DNA from: Chitinophaga pinensis
GTDB taxonomy: Bacteria; Bacteroidota; Bacteroidia; Flavobacteriales_D; Crocinitomicaceae
Direction of reading: 5' to 3'
Assembly (NCBI GenBank): GCA_945883825.1
Contig: CAMCYF010000015.1
Coordinates: forward strand, 1 to 54,440
DNA: 54,440 nt
In this document: positions 9,491 to 16,659 of the stretch, in pieces
Layout of the letters: the number at the start of each line of letters is the position of its first letter
Position numbering within the stretch: the first letter of the stretch is position 1
Notes under the pieces: generated by a model
Database searches by the model: none
Seen by the model: the letters and a program-made list of their open reading frames with translations, nothing else
Told to the model about the DNA's origin: nothing
Made by a program: the position numbers and the translations under genes

Positions 9491-10522
9491 TTAAGAAAAA
9501 AGTTGGGCGCTTTCTTCTTCGAGGAATTTTTCAATCAATCGAGGGATTGGAAAGTCATCAATTTGTGAGGGAAATAATTTTTGCTCCCCCTGCTGAAGAT
9601 TTATTTTTGTTACGCGCTGAAATACAAAAGTTGCAAATATATGTTGATGCGATAAGATGTGTTTGTACTCTTTTGAAACAAAGTCAAAGTTATGAGCTTG
9701 CAGAAAAGTCGCCTTTTTATCCTGAGAAGTAAATTCAAAAAGTGGGAATTGATATAAGTTTTGCCAAATTCCCTTCTCAGTTCTTTTTATCATGGCGATT
9801 TTTCCTTCAGCGTCTTGCGCTATTTTAAAAACAAAATATCTGGGTCGAGTTTTTGTTTTTTTACTTTTCATTGGACGAATTTTAATTGTACCCGTAGCAA
9901 ATGAAATACAAGAAAATTGAAGGGGACACTTTTCACACAATGGATTTGCGGGTAAACAGTGAAGCGCTCCAAATTCCATGATTGCTTGATTGTAGATATT
10001 TGGAACTTCAGAAGAAATTAATTCATCCGCCAAATTTTGGAACTCTTTTTTCCCAATTCCTGAATCAATTGGAGTTTCTACATTAAAAACCCGACTTAAA
10101 ACTCTGTATACATTGCCGTCAACTACAGCTTTAGATTCATTGTAGGCAAAAGATGCAATTGCAGAAGCAGTATAAACACCAACGCCTTTTAAGAGAATCA
10201 GCGCTGCAAAATTTTTGGGGAATTCACCTTTTAAATCAAAATAAATGTATTTTGCAGTTGTGTGTAGATTTCTTGCTCTGCTGTAATACCCAAGTCCCTG
10301 CCATAAATTTAACACTTCTTGTTCATTTGCAAGCGCTAAATCTTTAATTGTTGGAAAGCGCTTTATAAACTTTAAATAATAGGAGGTGCCCTGTTCAATT
10401 CTTGTCTGTTGTAGAATTATTTCACTCAACCAAATAAAATAAGGATTTGTGGTCTCTCGCCAAGGAAGATTTCGTTTATTTTGATGGTACCATGAAATTA
10501 TAGTTTCTTGAAATTCAGGCAT
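9491..10522 (-). CDS. mutY: A/G-specific adenine glycosylase MutY
   Basis: MutY removes adenine mispaired with 8-oxoguanine in base-excision repair. The 343-residue protein has the catalytic Glu (E34 in SEIILQQT) and the helix-hairpin-helix LLKGVGVYTASAIASF. The catalytic Asp is D135 in VVDGNVYR. A complete [4Fe-4S] motif is present at C189, C196, C199 and C205 (C-x6-C-x2-C-x5-C). The C-terminal third (about 225-343) fits the NUDIX-like recognition domain. It is divergent from the HU gene, an arrangement common in Bacteroidota. Confidence 0.96.
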   Translation of the reverse strand: MPEFQETIISWYHQNKRNLPWRETTNPYFIWLSEIILQQTRIEQGTSYYLKFIKRFPTIKDLALANEQEVLNLWQGLGYYSRARNLHTTAKYIYFDLKGEFPKNFAALILLKGVGVYTASAIASFAYNESKAVVDGNVYRVLSRVFNVETPIDSGIGKKEFQNLADELISSEVPNIYNQAIMEFGALHCLPANPLCEKCPLQFSCISFATGTIKIRPMKSKKTKTRPRYFVFKIAQDAEGKIAMIKRTEKGIWQNLYQFPLFEFTSQDKKATFLQAHNFDFVSKEYKHILSHQHIFATFVFQRVTKINLQQGEQKLFPSQIDDFPIPRLIEKFLEEESAQLFS

Positions 10523-10579
10523 TTGATAAATAGTTGATAAATATTTTGTGAAAATTAAAAATATATTCTTTTTGAACTA

Positions 10580-10587
10580 TACTTTTG
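10580..10587 (+). promoter_or_regulatory. -7 promoter element of the HU gene
   Basis: TACTTTTG matches TAnnTTTG and lies 89 bases before the HU start, implying a 5' leader of about 80 bases. The upstream box is not convincing. Confidence 0.45.
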
Positions 10588-10676
10588 TGCTCTTTTAAAA
10601 TATACTTGCTGAAGTAATTGCAAAAATTTTTTAAAAAGAGATGTTTATAATTAGATAACTTTTAAATAAATTACAA

Positions 10677-10967
10677 ATGACCAAAGCAGACATCGTTGCA
10701 GACATTGCATTAGAAACAGGATTAGAAAAATCAGAAGCTCTTCGTGCAGTAGAGGCTTTTATGAATTCCATTAAATCATCTTTAAGTAAAGGAACAAATG
10801 TTTATTTAAGAGGTTTTGGAAGTTTTATTGTGAAAGAACGCGCAGAAAAAACAGGGCGAAATATTTCCAAAAAAACCACAATTATTATTCCGGCTCACAA
10901 TATCCCTTCTTTTAAACCTTCAAAAACGTTTGTTGCTGAAGTAAAAAGCAAGGTGAAAATTAAATAA
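10677..10967 (+). CDS. HU/IHF-family DNA-binding protein
   Basis: A 96-residue nucleoid protein that bends DNA as a dimer. The N-terminal helical half (KADIVADIALETGL) and the arm region around residues 45-75 fit the family. The usual GRNP of the arm is replaced by GRNISKKTTIIIPAHN, the form seen in Bacteroidota integration-host-factor-like HU proteins. It lies divergent from mutY and upstream of the bS22-like gene and RNase G. It may be called HU or IHF subunit; sequence alone does not separate the two well here. Confidence 0.92.
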   Translation: MTKADIVADIALETGLEKSEALRAVEAFMNSIKSSLSKGTNVYLRGFGSFIVKERAEKTGRNISKKTTIIIPAHNIPSFKPSKTFVAEVKSKVKIK

Positions 10968-11001
10968 TATACCCGCGTTTATTAATTTCCAAAAAAAAGC
11001 T

Positions 11002-11009
11002 TAACTTTG
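11002..11009 (+). promoter_or_regulatory. -7 promoter element of the bS22-like gene and RNase G
   Basis: TAACTTTG is an exact match to TAnnTTTG. It is 62 bases before the tiny basic ORF and directly before a terminator-like hairpin at 11011-11038. Confidence 0.6.
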
Positions 11010-11010
11010 C

Positions 11011-11038
11011 TCTCCTTATTTTTTAGGGGAGATTTTTT
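11011..11038 (+). terminator. Terminator of HU, overlapping the next promoter's start site
   Basis: TCTCC pairs with GGAGA (extendable with G-U pairs), followed by six Ts. It follows the HU stop by 43 bases. Because the -7 element at 11002-11009 ends just before the stem, the new transcript probably begins inside the stem and so escapes termination. Confidence 0.55.
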
Positions 11039-11071
11039 ATTTGGAATTTAAGAACACTAAAATATAGCATT

Positions 11072-11164
11072 ATGCCAAGCGGTAAAAAAAGAAAAAGACA
11101 TAAAATGGCTACGCACAAGCGTAAGAAACGACTTCGAAAAAATCGTCACAAAAAGAAGAAATAA
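11072..11164 (+). CDS. Tiny AURKAIP1/COX24-domain (bS22-like) ribosomal protein
   Basis: A 30-residue ORF, MPSGKKRKRHKMATHKRKKR followed by LRKNRHKKKK, almost entirely Lys, Arg and His. Very similar peptides sit between HU and the RNase G gene in many Bacteroidota genomes and are annotated as AURKAIP1/COX24-domain proteins, related to the small-subunit protein bS22. It probably binds rRNA. It has its own -7 element upstream, and RNase G follows 77 bases after its stop. The strict preservation of a basic reading frame in this conserved slot is the main reason to call it real despite its size. Confidence 0.85.
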   Translation: MPSGKKRKRHKMATHKRKKRLRKNRHKKKK

Positions 11165-11241
11165 TCTTCTAATGATTTCACAATGAAGCTCAGTGTTAAT
11201 ACCGCTGAGCTTTCATTGTATAAACCTATAAAAATCATATT

Positions 11242-12789
11242 GTGAATTTAGAATTAGTTGTTGACGCTCGTAACACTGGTATTTGGCTTGCTCTTTTGCG
11301 TGATGGGAAACTCATAGAGTTACACGAAGAAAGAGGAAATACAGATTTCGCAGTAGGCGATGTTTACTTAGGTCGTATAAGAAGAGTTGTGCCAAGTTTA
11401 AACGCTGCTTTCGTAGATGTTGGCCACGAAAAAGATGCATTCCTCCATTACTTAGATTTAGGATTACAATACAATTCTTTTGCAAAATTTGTAAAGGATT
11501 CCATTCATGGAAAACAAAATGTTCCAGATTTGATGTACTTCAAAATGGACAAAGATTTGCAGAAAGATGGGAAAATGACAGAGACAGTATCCTCTTCTCA
11601 GCAAGTTTTAGTGCAAGTCGCTAAAGAACCAATTTCAACTAAAGGTCCACGTTTATCTGCTGAGGTTACACTAGCAGGAAGATACATTGTTTTAGTGCCA
11701 TTTTCTGAAAAAATTTCTGTCAGTCAAAAAATCAAGGATAACGCTGAAAGAGCTCGACTCAAAGAATTAATGGATCGTATTAAGCCAAAAAACTTTGGTG
11801 TTATCATTCGAACTGTAGCAGAACACAAGGCAACTATCGATCTTGAGAATGACTTGCAGAATTTATTAGATAAATGGAAAACTATTCACGAAAACCTTAA
11901 AGGAGGGAATGCTCCAAAAAGGATTTTAGGAGAATTAAATACCACAACTTCAATTTTAAGAGATTTATTAAATGCCGATTTTACAAATATTCATGTAAAC
12001 GACGAGAAGTTACTTGCAGAAATGAAGGAGTATATTTCAGCGAATGTTCCAGGGAAAGAGAAAATCCTTAAGCATTACGATGGAAAATTGGCAATTTTTG
12101 AAAAATTTGAAATCAGCAAACAAATAAAAACATTGTTTGGCAAGAAAGTTCAAATGCCAAGCGGCGCATATTTAATTATTGAGCATACTGAAGCAATGCA
12201 TGTCATCGATGTGAACAGTGGAAATCGAAAAGGAGCTACAGGTCAAGAAGCAAATGCCTTAGCAACAAATTTAGAGGCAGCAGAAGAAATTGCGCGCGTA
12301 CTTCAACTAAGAGATATGGGCGGAATCATTTGTGTTGATTTTATTGATATGCATGATAAAGAAAACAATAAAATTCTTTTTGAAAAAATGAAGAGTTTTA
12401 TGAAATCTGATCGCGCAAAACACAACCTTATTCCTCCTTCAAAATTTGGTGTTATTGAAATTACGCGACAGCGTGTTCGCCCTGAAACAGAGATTAAAAC
12501 TGCAGAAGTTTGTCCAACTTGTTCGGGAAGTGGTGAAATTACGGCGAGTATACTTTTTGCAGAAGAAATAGAAAATAACCTAAATTACTTACTTGGTGAT
12601 AAAGGAATGAAAGGTATTTCCTTACTTGTTCATCCTTATTTAGCAGCTTTTTTCAAAAAAGGATTGGTTTCTAAACAAATGAAGTGGTTCTTGAAACACA
12701 AAAAATGGATTCCAGTAAGAGGAATTACAGAACTTAATCTTTTAGACTATTCTTTTGTTGACAAAAACAACGAAGAGATTACAGTTTAA
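11242..12789 (+). CDS. rng: Ribonuclease E/G family protein (RNase G)
   Basis: A single-strand-specific endoribonuclease for rRNA maturation and mRNA turnover. The 515-residue length fits RNase G rather than RNase E, which has a long C-terminal scaffold. The N-terminus has the S1 domain with VGDVYLGRIRRV and AAFVDVGHEKDAFLH. The catalytic magnesium-binding aspartates fall in VIDVNSG (about residue 322) and VDFIDM (about 365). The zinc-link CPTC is near residue 423. The start is GTG at 11242, giving the normal N-terminus. The stop overlaps the recX start by one base (TAATG). Confidence 0.94.
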   Translation: MNLELVVDARNTGIWLALLRDGKLIELHEERGNTDFAVGDVYLGRIRRVVPSLNAAFVDVGHEKDAFLHYLDLGLQYNSFAKFVKDSIHGKQNVPDLMYFKMDKDLQKDGKMTETVSSSQQVLVQVAKEPISTKGPRLSAEVTLAGRYIVLVPFSEKISVSQKIKDNAERARLKELMDRIKPKNFGVIIRTVAEHKATIDLENDLQNLLDKWKTIHENLKGGNAPKRILGELNTTTSILRDLLNADFTNIHVNDEKLLAEMKEYISANVPGKEKILKHYDGKLAIFEKFEISKQIKTLFGKKVQMPSGAYLIIEHTEAMHVIDVNSGNRKGATGQEANALATNLEAAEEIARVLQLRDMGGIICVDFIDMHDKENNKILFEKMKSFMKSDRAKHNLIPPSKFGVIEITRQRVRPETEIKTAEVCPTCSGSGEITASILFAEEIENNLNYLLGDKGMKGISLLVHPYLAAFFKKGLVSKQMKWFLKHKKWIPVRGITELNLLDYSFVDKNNEEITV

Positions 12790-13247
12790 TGTTTCCAAAA
12801 AAGTATTCAAAAGAACAAATTATCTTAAAATTGGAAGCGTATTGCGCATACCAAGAAAGGTCTTTGTTTGAAATTGAAACAAAGTTAGCCGCTCTCAATT
12901 CAAACCCGACTGACTATAAAAGTATAATAGCGCATTTATCGGAATGTAATTTCTTCAACCAAGAACGTTTTGCCATTAGTTATGCTATTGGGAAATTCCG
13001 AAACAATAAATGGGGTAAACAAAAAATAAAAGCAGGCTTATTTCAAAAAAAAATTAGTGCTGCTCTGATTTCAAAAGCATTATCGTCAATTGATATAACT
13101 GAGTATAAATCAATGGCTCAAAATTTATATAAAAAAAAATGGCTTTCGCTTAAATCAGAAAAAAATGAGTTTGAAAGAAAACAAAAAACCATTCGATATT
13201 TACAAACAAAGGGCTTTGAATACGATGAGATTTCTGATTTTATCTAA
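12789..13247 (+). CDS. recX: Regulatory protein RecX
   Basis: RecX binds RecA filaments and modulates recombination and SOS activity. The 152-residue all-helical protein has the three-repeat family layout, for example YCAYQERSLFEIETKL, ECNFFNQERFAISYA and KFRNNKWGKQKIKAGL. It is coupled to rng through TAATG. The last 25 codons (from about 13173) are duplicated, with 60 of 64 bases identical, at 15909-15972, on the far side of three accessory genes. This copy may therefore carry a replaced C-terminus. Confidence 0.92.
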   Translation: MFPKKYSKEQIILKLEAYCAYQERSLFEIETKLAALNSNPTDYKSIIAHLSECNFFNQERFAISYAIGKFRNNKWGKQKIKAGLFQKKISAALISKALSSIDITEYKSMAQNLYKKKWLSLKSEKNEFERKQKTIRYLQTKGFEYDEISDFI

Positions 13248-13406
13248 AAATATTAAAGGATTCTTTTTAATCAATTTTCAAATAGTCTAAACTTAATTTT
13301 TTTATGCATTCATAAATATGAAATGTATAACTTATTCATCTATTTTATAAGTCATAGGAATTTTAAATTTTACATAAAATTACTTTAAGTGACTTAATTT
13401 TAAAAA

Positions 13407-13440
13407 TTTGTTTATATTTGAACTTATATGTTTATATTTG
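13407..13440 (+). promoter_or_regulatory. Candidate promoter with a duplicated -7 element
   Basis: TATATTTG occurs at 13413-13420 and again at 13433-13440 within a 20-bp tandem repeat. Both match TAnnTTTG. A TTTG at 13407-13410 could serve as the upstream box of the second copy (22 bases). They precede the lipoprotein gene at 13479. Confidence 0.5.
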
Positions 13441-13478
13441 AATACTAAATAACAATCAAATTTTAAATTAATTTACCT

Positions 13479-14090
13479 ATGAAAAATTTTAAAATTAATC
13501 TAGCACATTTTCTTTTTTTACCATTTGTGTTAGCTACTAGTCTAATTTTTAATTCCTGTTCTTCCTACAAGCATTCTTCCAGGATTTCAAATATTGCTGA
13601 TCAAAATATTATAGTATCAAATAAAATAGCTGTTGATCTTAATATTGACCTTGGCAAAACTTGTAAAGGAAGGTCTGGATATCACAAAACTGTAAACGAC
13701 GCTAAAGATGAAGCTTATTACGATGCTATTCAAACAAATTCTATCCACGTTTTAGTAGACCCTATTTATAGTGTACAAACGATTAAAACAATTTTTGGAT
13801 CAAAAAGTAGTGCTGAAGTAGCTGGTTTTGCCGGATACTACAAGAATTCAAGAAGTTTGAAAGCAATCGAGGATGCAGCTGCAGCAGAAAAAAATGAAAA
13901 AGATAAACAACAAGTACAAAATTCAATTAAGAATTTCAAAACATTATCTAATATAGGAAATATTACAGGTTTAAAAGAAGTTGAAAAATACCGAGTTGAT
14001 GAAAATTGCAAGCCATGTCCTATATATAAAACTGAGAATAGAACAAATTCAGCTGATGAGTTCTTTCAGTTTCTTTCTATCATAAAATAA
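13479..14090 (+). CDS. Lipoprotein of unknown function, paralogue A
   Basis: The 203-residue product has a lipoprotein signal ending at the lipobox IFNSC (Cys27), so it is probably anchored in a membrane facing the periplasm or cell surface. The core, about residues 30-125, matches the next gene: IADQNIIVSNKIAVDL, DAKDEAYYDAI, IHVLVDPIY and VAGFAGYYKN. A charged helical stretch (AAAAEKNEKDKQQVQN) follows, then a Cys pair CKPC. I do not recognise a named family. The repeated pattern of Ala-rich helix followed by IHVLVDPIY suggests a small alpha/beta domain. It lies 231 bases after recX in a patch bracketed by recX 3' ends. Confidence 0.8.
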   Translation: MKNFKINLAHFLFLPFVLATSLIFNSCSSYKHSSRISNIADQNIIVSNKIAVDLNIDLGKTCKGRSGYHKTVNDAKDEAYYDAIQTNSIHVLVDPIYSVQTIKTIFGSKSSAEVAGFAGYYKNSRSLKAIEDAAAAEKNEKDKQQVQNSIKNFKTLSNIGNITGLKEVEKYRVDENCKPCPIYKTENRTNSADEFFQFLSIIK

Positions 14091-14128
14091 TATATACTTA
14101 TAAAATAAAAAATTTAAAAAATAATACA

Positions 14129-14965
14129 ATGAAAAATATTTTTAAAATACTATCTTTTAGTCTTGGGCTTTTAATAATTAGTGGGTCATATTCCTGCTCT
14201 TCTAGTAAGCATTCTTTTAGAGTTTCTGAAATCCCTGACAAAAATGTTGTAGTTGCTGATAAAATTAGTGTAGAGCTAAGGATTGATGAAAACAAAATTA
14301 TTCAAGCTTCTTCGACAAGAAGTCATAAATATGCTCAAGATGCTAGAAATGAAGCCTACTATAATGCAATTACTAATAATAATATACACGTTTTAGTAGA
14401 TCCCATTTATAAAACTGTAACATCTGCAAAAATATTAATTTTTGGTGGAAAAAGTAGGTCTACGGTTACTGGATTTGCTGGTTATTATGAAAACCCAAAA
14501 TCTTATAAAGAGACATTAGACGCATTAGAGGCTGAAAAAAATAAAAAGGACCAAGAGGATTTCGATTTTGCTATTAAACAAATGAAACAGTTAAAAGAAG
14601 ATGGATATTTTAAGTCAAGCACCTCTTCAAAAGTATCTTCGGAAAGGATCATAAACCTTGATAAGATTAGTAATATAGAATCTCTTAAATTAACTTCGCC
14701 GATTAGTTTAGAAGTTGAATATGAGTTAACTAAGACAACAACTACTTCATCCTTGGTAGATGAATATAAAGAATTCCTAAAAGGAATAAATAATCCTACT
14801 TCTATAACAACGAATAACATGGAAGGAGATGAAATAGTAGATAACAAGCAAGAAGTAGATAACAAGAAGCAAGAAAAAGAAAAAGTAAGCATCCTTAAAA
14901 AAATCCTTGGAAAAGTAAAAGCCATTCTGAAAAAAATACCGCTTATAGGTAAAGTATTCAATTAA
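14129..14965 (+). CDS. Lipoprotein of unknown function, paralogue B
   Basis: The 278-residue product is a clear tandem paralogue of the preceding gene, starting 38 bases after its stop. The lipobox is SYSC (Cys23). Shared blocks are IPDKNVVVADKISVEL, DARNEAYYNAI, IHVLVDPIY and VTGFAGYYEN. It is longer than paralogue A at the C-terminus, with a charged Lys/Glu/Gln segment (about 230-250) and a basic amphipathic tail, KKILGKVKAILKKIPLIGKV, that may contact a membrane. A strong terminator follows at 14989. The function is unknown. The two genes likely share one transcript. Confidence 0.8.
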   Translation: MKNIFKILSFSLGLLIISGSYSCSSSKHSFRVSEIPDKNVVVADKISVELRIDENKIIQASSTRSHKYAQDARNEAYYNAITNNNIHVLVDPIYKTVTSAKILIFGGKSRSTVTGFAGYYENPKSYKETLDALEAEKNKKDQEDFDFAIKQMKQLKEDGYFKSSTSSKVSSERIINLDKISNIESLKLTSPISLEVEYELTKTTTTSSLVDEYKEFLKGINNPTSITTNNMEGDEIVDNKQEVDNKKQEKEKVSILKKILGKVKAILKKIPLIGKVFN

Positions 14966-14988
14966 TTAGGTTAACTAACATATTTAAG

Positions 14989-15017
14989 GCAGCAAGATAA
15001 CTTGCTGCTTTTTTTTT
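14989..15017 (+). terminator. Rho-independent terminator after the lipoprotein pair
   Basis: GCAGCAAG and CTTGCTGC form an 8-bp perfect stem with loop ATAA, followed by nine Ts. Confidence 0.9.
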
Positions 15018-15029
15018 AAAATTTTCAAA

Positions 15030-15680
15030 ATGAAAAAAATACTTATACTCAATTTATTTCTGTTTGCTTTTGGTTCTATGTTTGCGCAAAAACCATCAAT
15101 TGCTCCAAAACAAAAAAAGAACTTTGCTCTGCCTAAATCACTTTTTAATTTAGATTTTAATTACTGTAGAGATCTGTCTTATATAGACGATAATATAGGT
15201 ATAATAAGTATAAAAACAATGATTGGGTCTAATAATACAGGTATTATTATTGGTGTTAAACCTTTTGCAATATATGATGGAGATTTGTTGAAAAATAATT
15301 TTGGAATTCAATTAGGTTACCAAAAAAGGATTTTCAAAGGCTTATTTACAAGTTTATCTTTAGAATTGACAAGAATAAAATTTACTGAATATGATACGTC
15401 TGATTATAATTCATCATTAGAAAAAATTAAAATATTACCGTCTTTAATTACTAGTATTGGCTACACCATTAGTTTAGGAAAAACAAAAAGAATCTATTTA
15501 AATTATGAGGTAAATTATTATTTAATTGATGGGTTCCGAGATTATTACCAAGATAATTTTGGTTTTGAAATCGACAAAAGATTGAATTTAACAGGAGGTT
15601 TGGGTTACCGATTTGGATCTCCTGCAAAAACCTCTTTCAGTGGAATAAAAAACATTACAACGGTTCCATTAAAGCCTTAA
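15030..15680 (+). CDS. Small outer-membrane beta-barrel-like protein
   Basis: The 216-residue product has a signal peptide ending FAQ (about residue 20). The mature part is a run of alternating strands such as TGIIIGVKPFAIY, NNFGIQLGYQKRIF, TSLSLELTRIKF, SIGYTISLG and IYLNYEVNYYL. It ends with LNLTGGLGYRFG and a short tail. The length and strand pattern fit a small barrel of eight or so strands, or a porin-family domain. No named family was recognised. It lies between two terminators, so it should be a single-gene unit, and inside the segment bracketed by recX 3' ends. Confidence 0.75.
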   Translation: MKKILILNLFLFAFGSMFAQKPSIAPKQKKNFALPKSLFNLDFNYCRDLSYIDDNIGIISIKTMIGSNNTGIIIGVKPFAIYDGDLLKNNFGIQLGYQKRIFKGLFTSLSLELTRIKFTEYDTSDYNSSLEKIKILPSLITSIGYTISLGKTKRIYLNYEVNYYLIDGFRDYYQDNFGFEIDKRLNLTGGLGYRFGSPAKTSFSGIKNITTVPLKP

Positions 15681-15704
15681 AAATTATTTTGTTAAAATAT
15701 ATTT

Positions 15705-15733
15705 AGCTGTCTCATTCGGAGCAGCTTTTTTTT
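15705..15733 (+). terminator. Terminator after the barrel-like gene
   Basis: AGCTG and CAGCT pair around a partly paired loop, and are followed by a run of eight Ts. Confidence 0.65.
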
Positions 15734-15908
15734 GCCAATTACAAGTAATCTTTGAAGTCTAATTTATTTTATAACCTTTTATTAAGACTCTAGCTTTACA
15801 AGCTTCTTTCTAGAAGATTTTATTAATCTGATAACCCTTCTGCACTCAGTTATTAATAAAAAATAGTTTGACTTATAGTTCAAGAACTTTCATTTAGAAA
15901 TAAGTTAT
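15734..15908. other. AT-rich spacer with no recognised gene
   Basis: This stretch lies between the terminator and the recX 3' copy. It holds no convincing reading frame and no resemblance to the recX sequence just upstream of the duplicated part. No integrase, transposase or tRNA is visible. Confidence 0.5.
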
Positions 15909-15983
15909 GAGAGAAAACAAAAAACCCTTCGATATTTGCAATCAAAGGGCTTTGAATACGATGAGATTTCTGGATTATTTTAA
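15909..15983 (+). pseudogene. Detached copy of the recX 3' end
   Basis: The segment encodes 24 in-frame codons ending in TAA, with RYLQSKGFEYDEISGLF at the end. Bases 15909-15972 match 13173-13236 of recX at 60 of 64 positions. The four changes are two synonymous and two conservative (Ile/Leu, Thr/Ser), as expected of sequence that diverged while still coding. It has no upstream recX sequence and no plausible start, so it cannot make RecX. It is best read as the displaced original, or an imported, C-terminus. Confidence 0.85.
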
Positions 15984-16451
15984 CTACTTAGCTTGGATAT
16001 AAGAATTTGCTTCAGCAATCCATACTGGAGGACCACCAGCGCGATATCCTGTATTGCCAAGTGTTGTTAAGTTAGTTTTTCCATCTATTTTATCAGGGCG
16101 AACAAAATGAATTGTAGGATATCCCTGAACTCCAAACTGTTGTTGCAATAAGTTATTTTGTTGTTGTAATTCGGAGCTCTGCTTGCTTTTATTCCTTGGG
16201 AAATCAATGTCTACTAATACAACATTATCGTTTGCCCATTCAATAAATTCTGGCATGTAAAAAACTTCTTTCTGTAATCTAATGCACCATCCACACCAAT
16301 CACTTCCTGTGAAAAATAACATAAGGGGCTTTTTTTCTTTTGTGGAAATTTCTATTGCTTTTCCAAGGTCAGTATGCCATGTTAGTTTTTCAACTTGAGC
16401 AAAAAATGAGCTACTGATAAATAATAAAGTGCTTAAAAGTATAGTTTTCAT
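15984..16451 (-). CDS. Exported thioredoxin-fold protein
   Basis: The 155-residue protein has a signal peptide ending FAQ (residue 19) and a thioredoxin-like domain with the redox motif WCGWC (C53, C56) in FFTGSDWCGWCIRLQKEVF. The cis-proline is in GYPTIHF. It resembles the periplasmic thioredoxin_7/DsbD-gamma-like group of Bacteroidota, so a disulfide reductase or isomerase role outside the cytoplasm is likely. The gene faces the recX 3' copy, ending directly after its stop. No promoter element was found with confidence. Confidence 0.85.
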   Translation of the reverse strand: MKTILLSTLLFISSSFFAQVEKLTWHTDLGKAIEISTKEKKPLMLFFTGSDWCGWCIRLQKEVFYMPEFIEWANDNVVLVDIDFPRNKSKQSSELQQQNNLLQQQFGVQGYPTIHFVRPDKIDGKTNLTTLGNTGYRAGGPPVWIAEANSYIQAK

Positions 16452-16606
16452 AGATTGTATTTTTATGTGAAATTAATAATTAAATTCTGTATTTCAAAAA
16501 CCGCACAATTTTTTCTAACTTTTAACTAATAAAAGGCAGAACTTTAAAATAACAACCTTCCATTTGTGCTTTATGCAAAACGAATTATTCAAGTTACGAA
16601 AATCAA

Positions 16607-16638
16607 TTGTCCTATTAAGTAAATTCAAGTTATCTTTG
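16607..16638 (+). promoter_or_regulatory. Promoter of the TonB-dependent receptor-recO unit
   Basis: TTG at 16607-16609 and TATCTTTG at 16631-16638 are separated by 21 bases, a good match to the Bacteroidota consensus. It lies 21 bases before the ATG at 16660, which supports that start over the in-frame ATG at 16564. Confidence 0.7.
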
Positions 16639-16659
16639 ATTTACTATAACGCACAAAAA

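Noticed and set aside
14503..14961. 152-codon frame on the minus strand across lipoprotein B
   Set aside because: It is antisense to a convincing lipoprotein gene, has Ser/Leu/Phe-rich composition typical of shadow frames in AT-rich DNA, and shows no domain or start context.
15909..15983. Functional short gene encoding a RecX C-terminus
   Set aside because: There is no in-frame start codon with plausible context and a 24-residue piece of RecX would not fold alone; a detached 3' end is the better reading.
13248..15983. Complete integrative element or phage remnant
   Set aside because: No integrase, transposase, terminal inverted repeats or tRNA is visible; only the flanking recX duplication supports insertion, so it is reported as a footprint and not as a named element.
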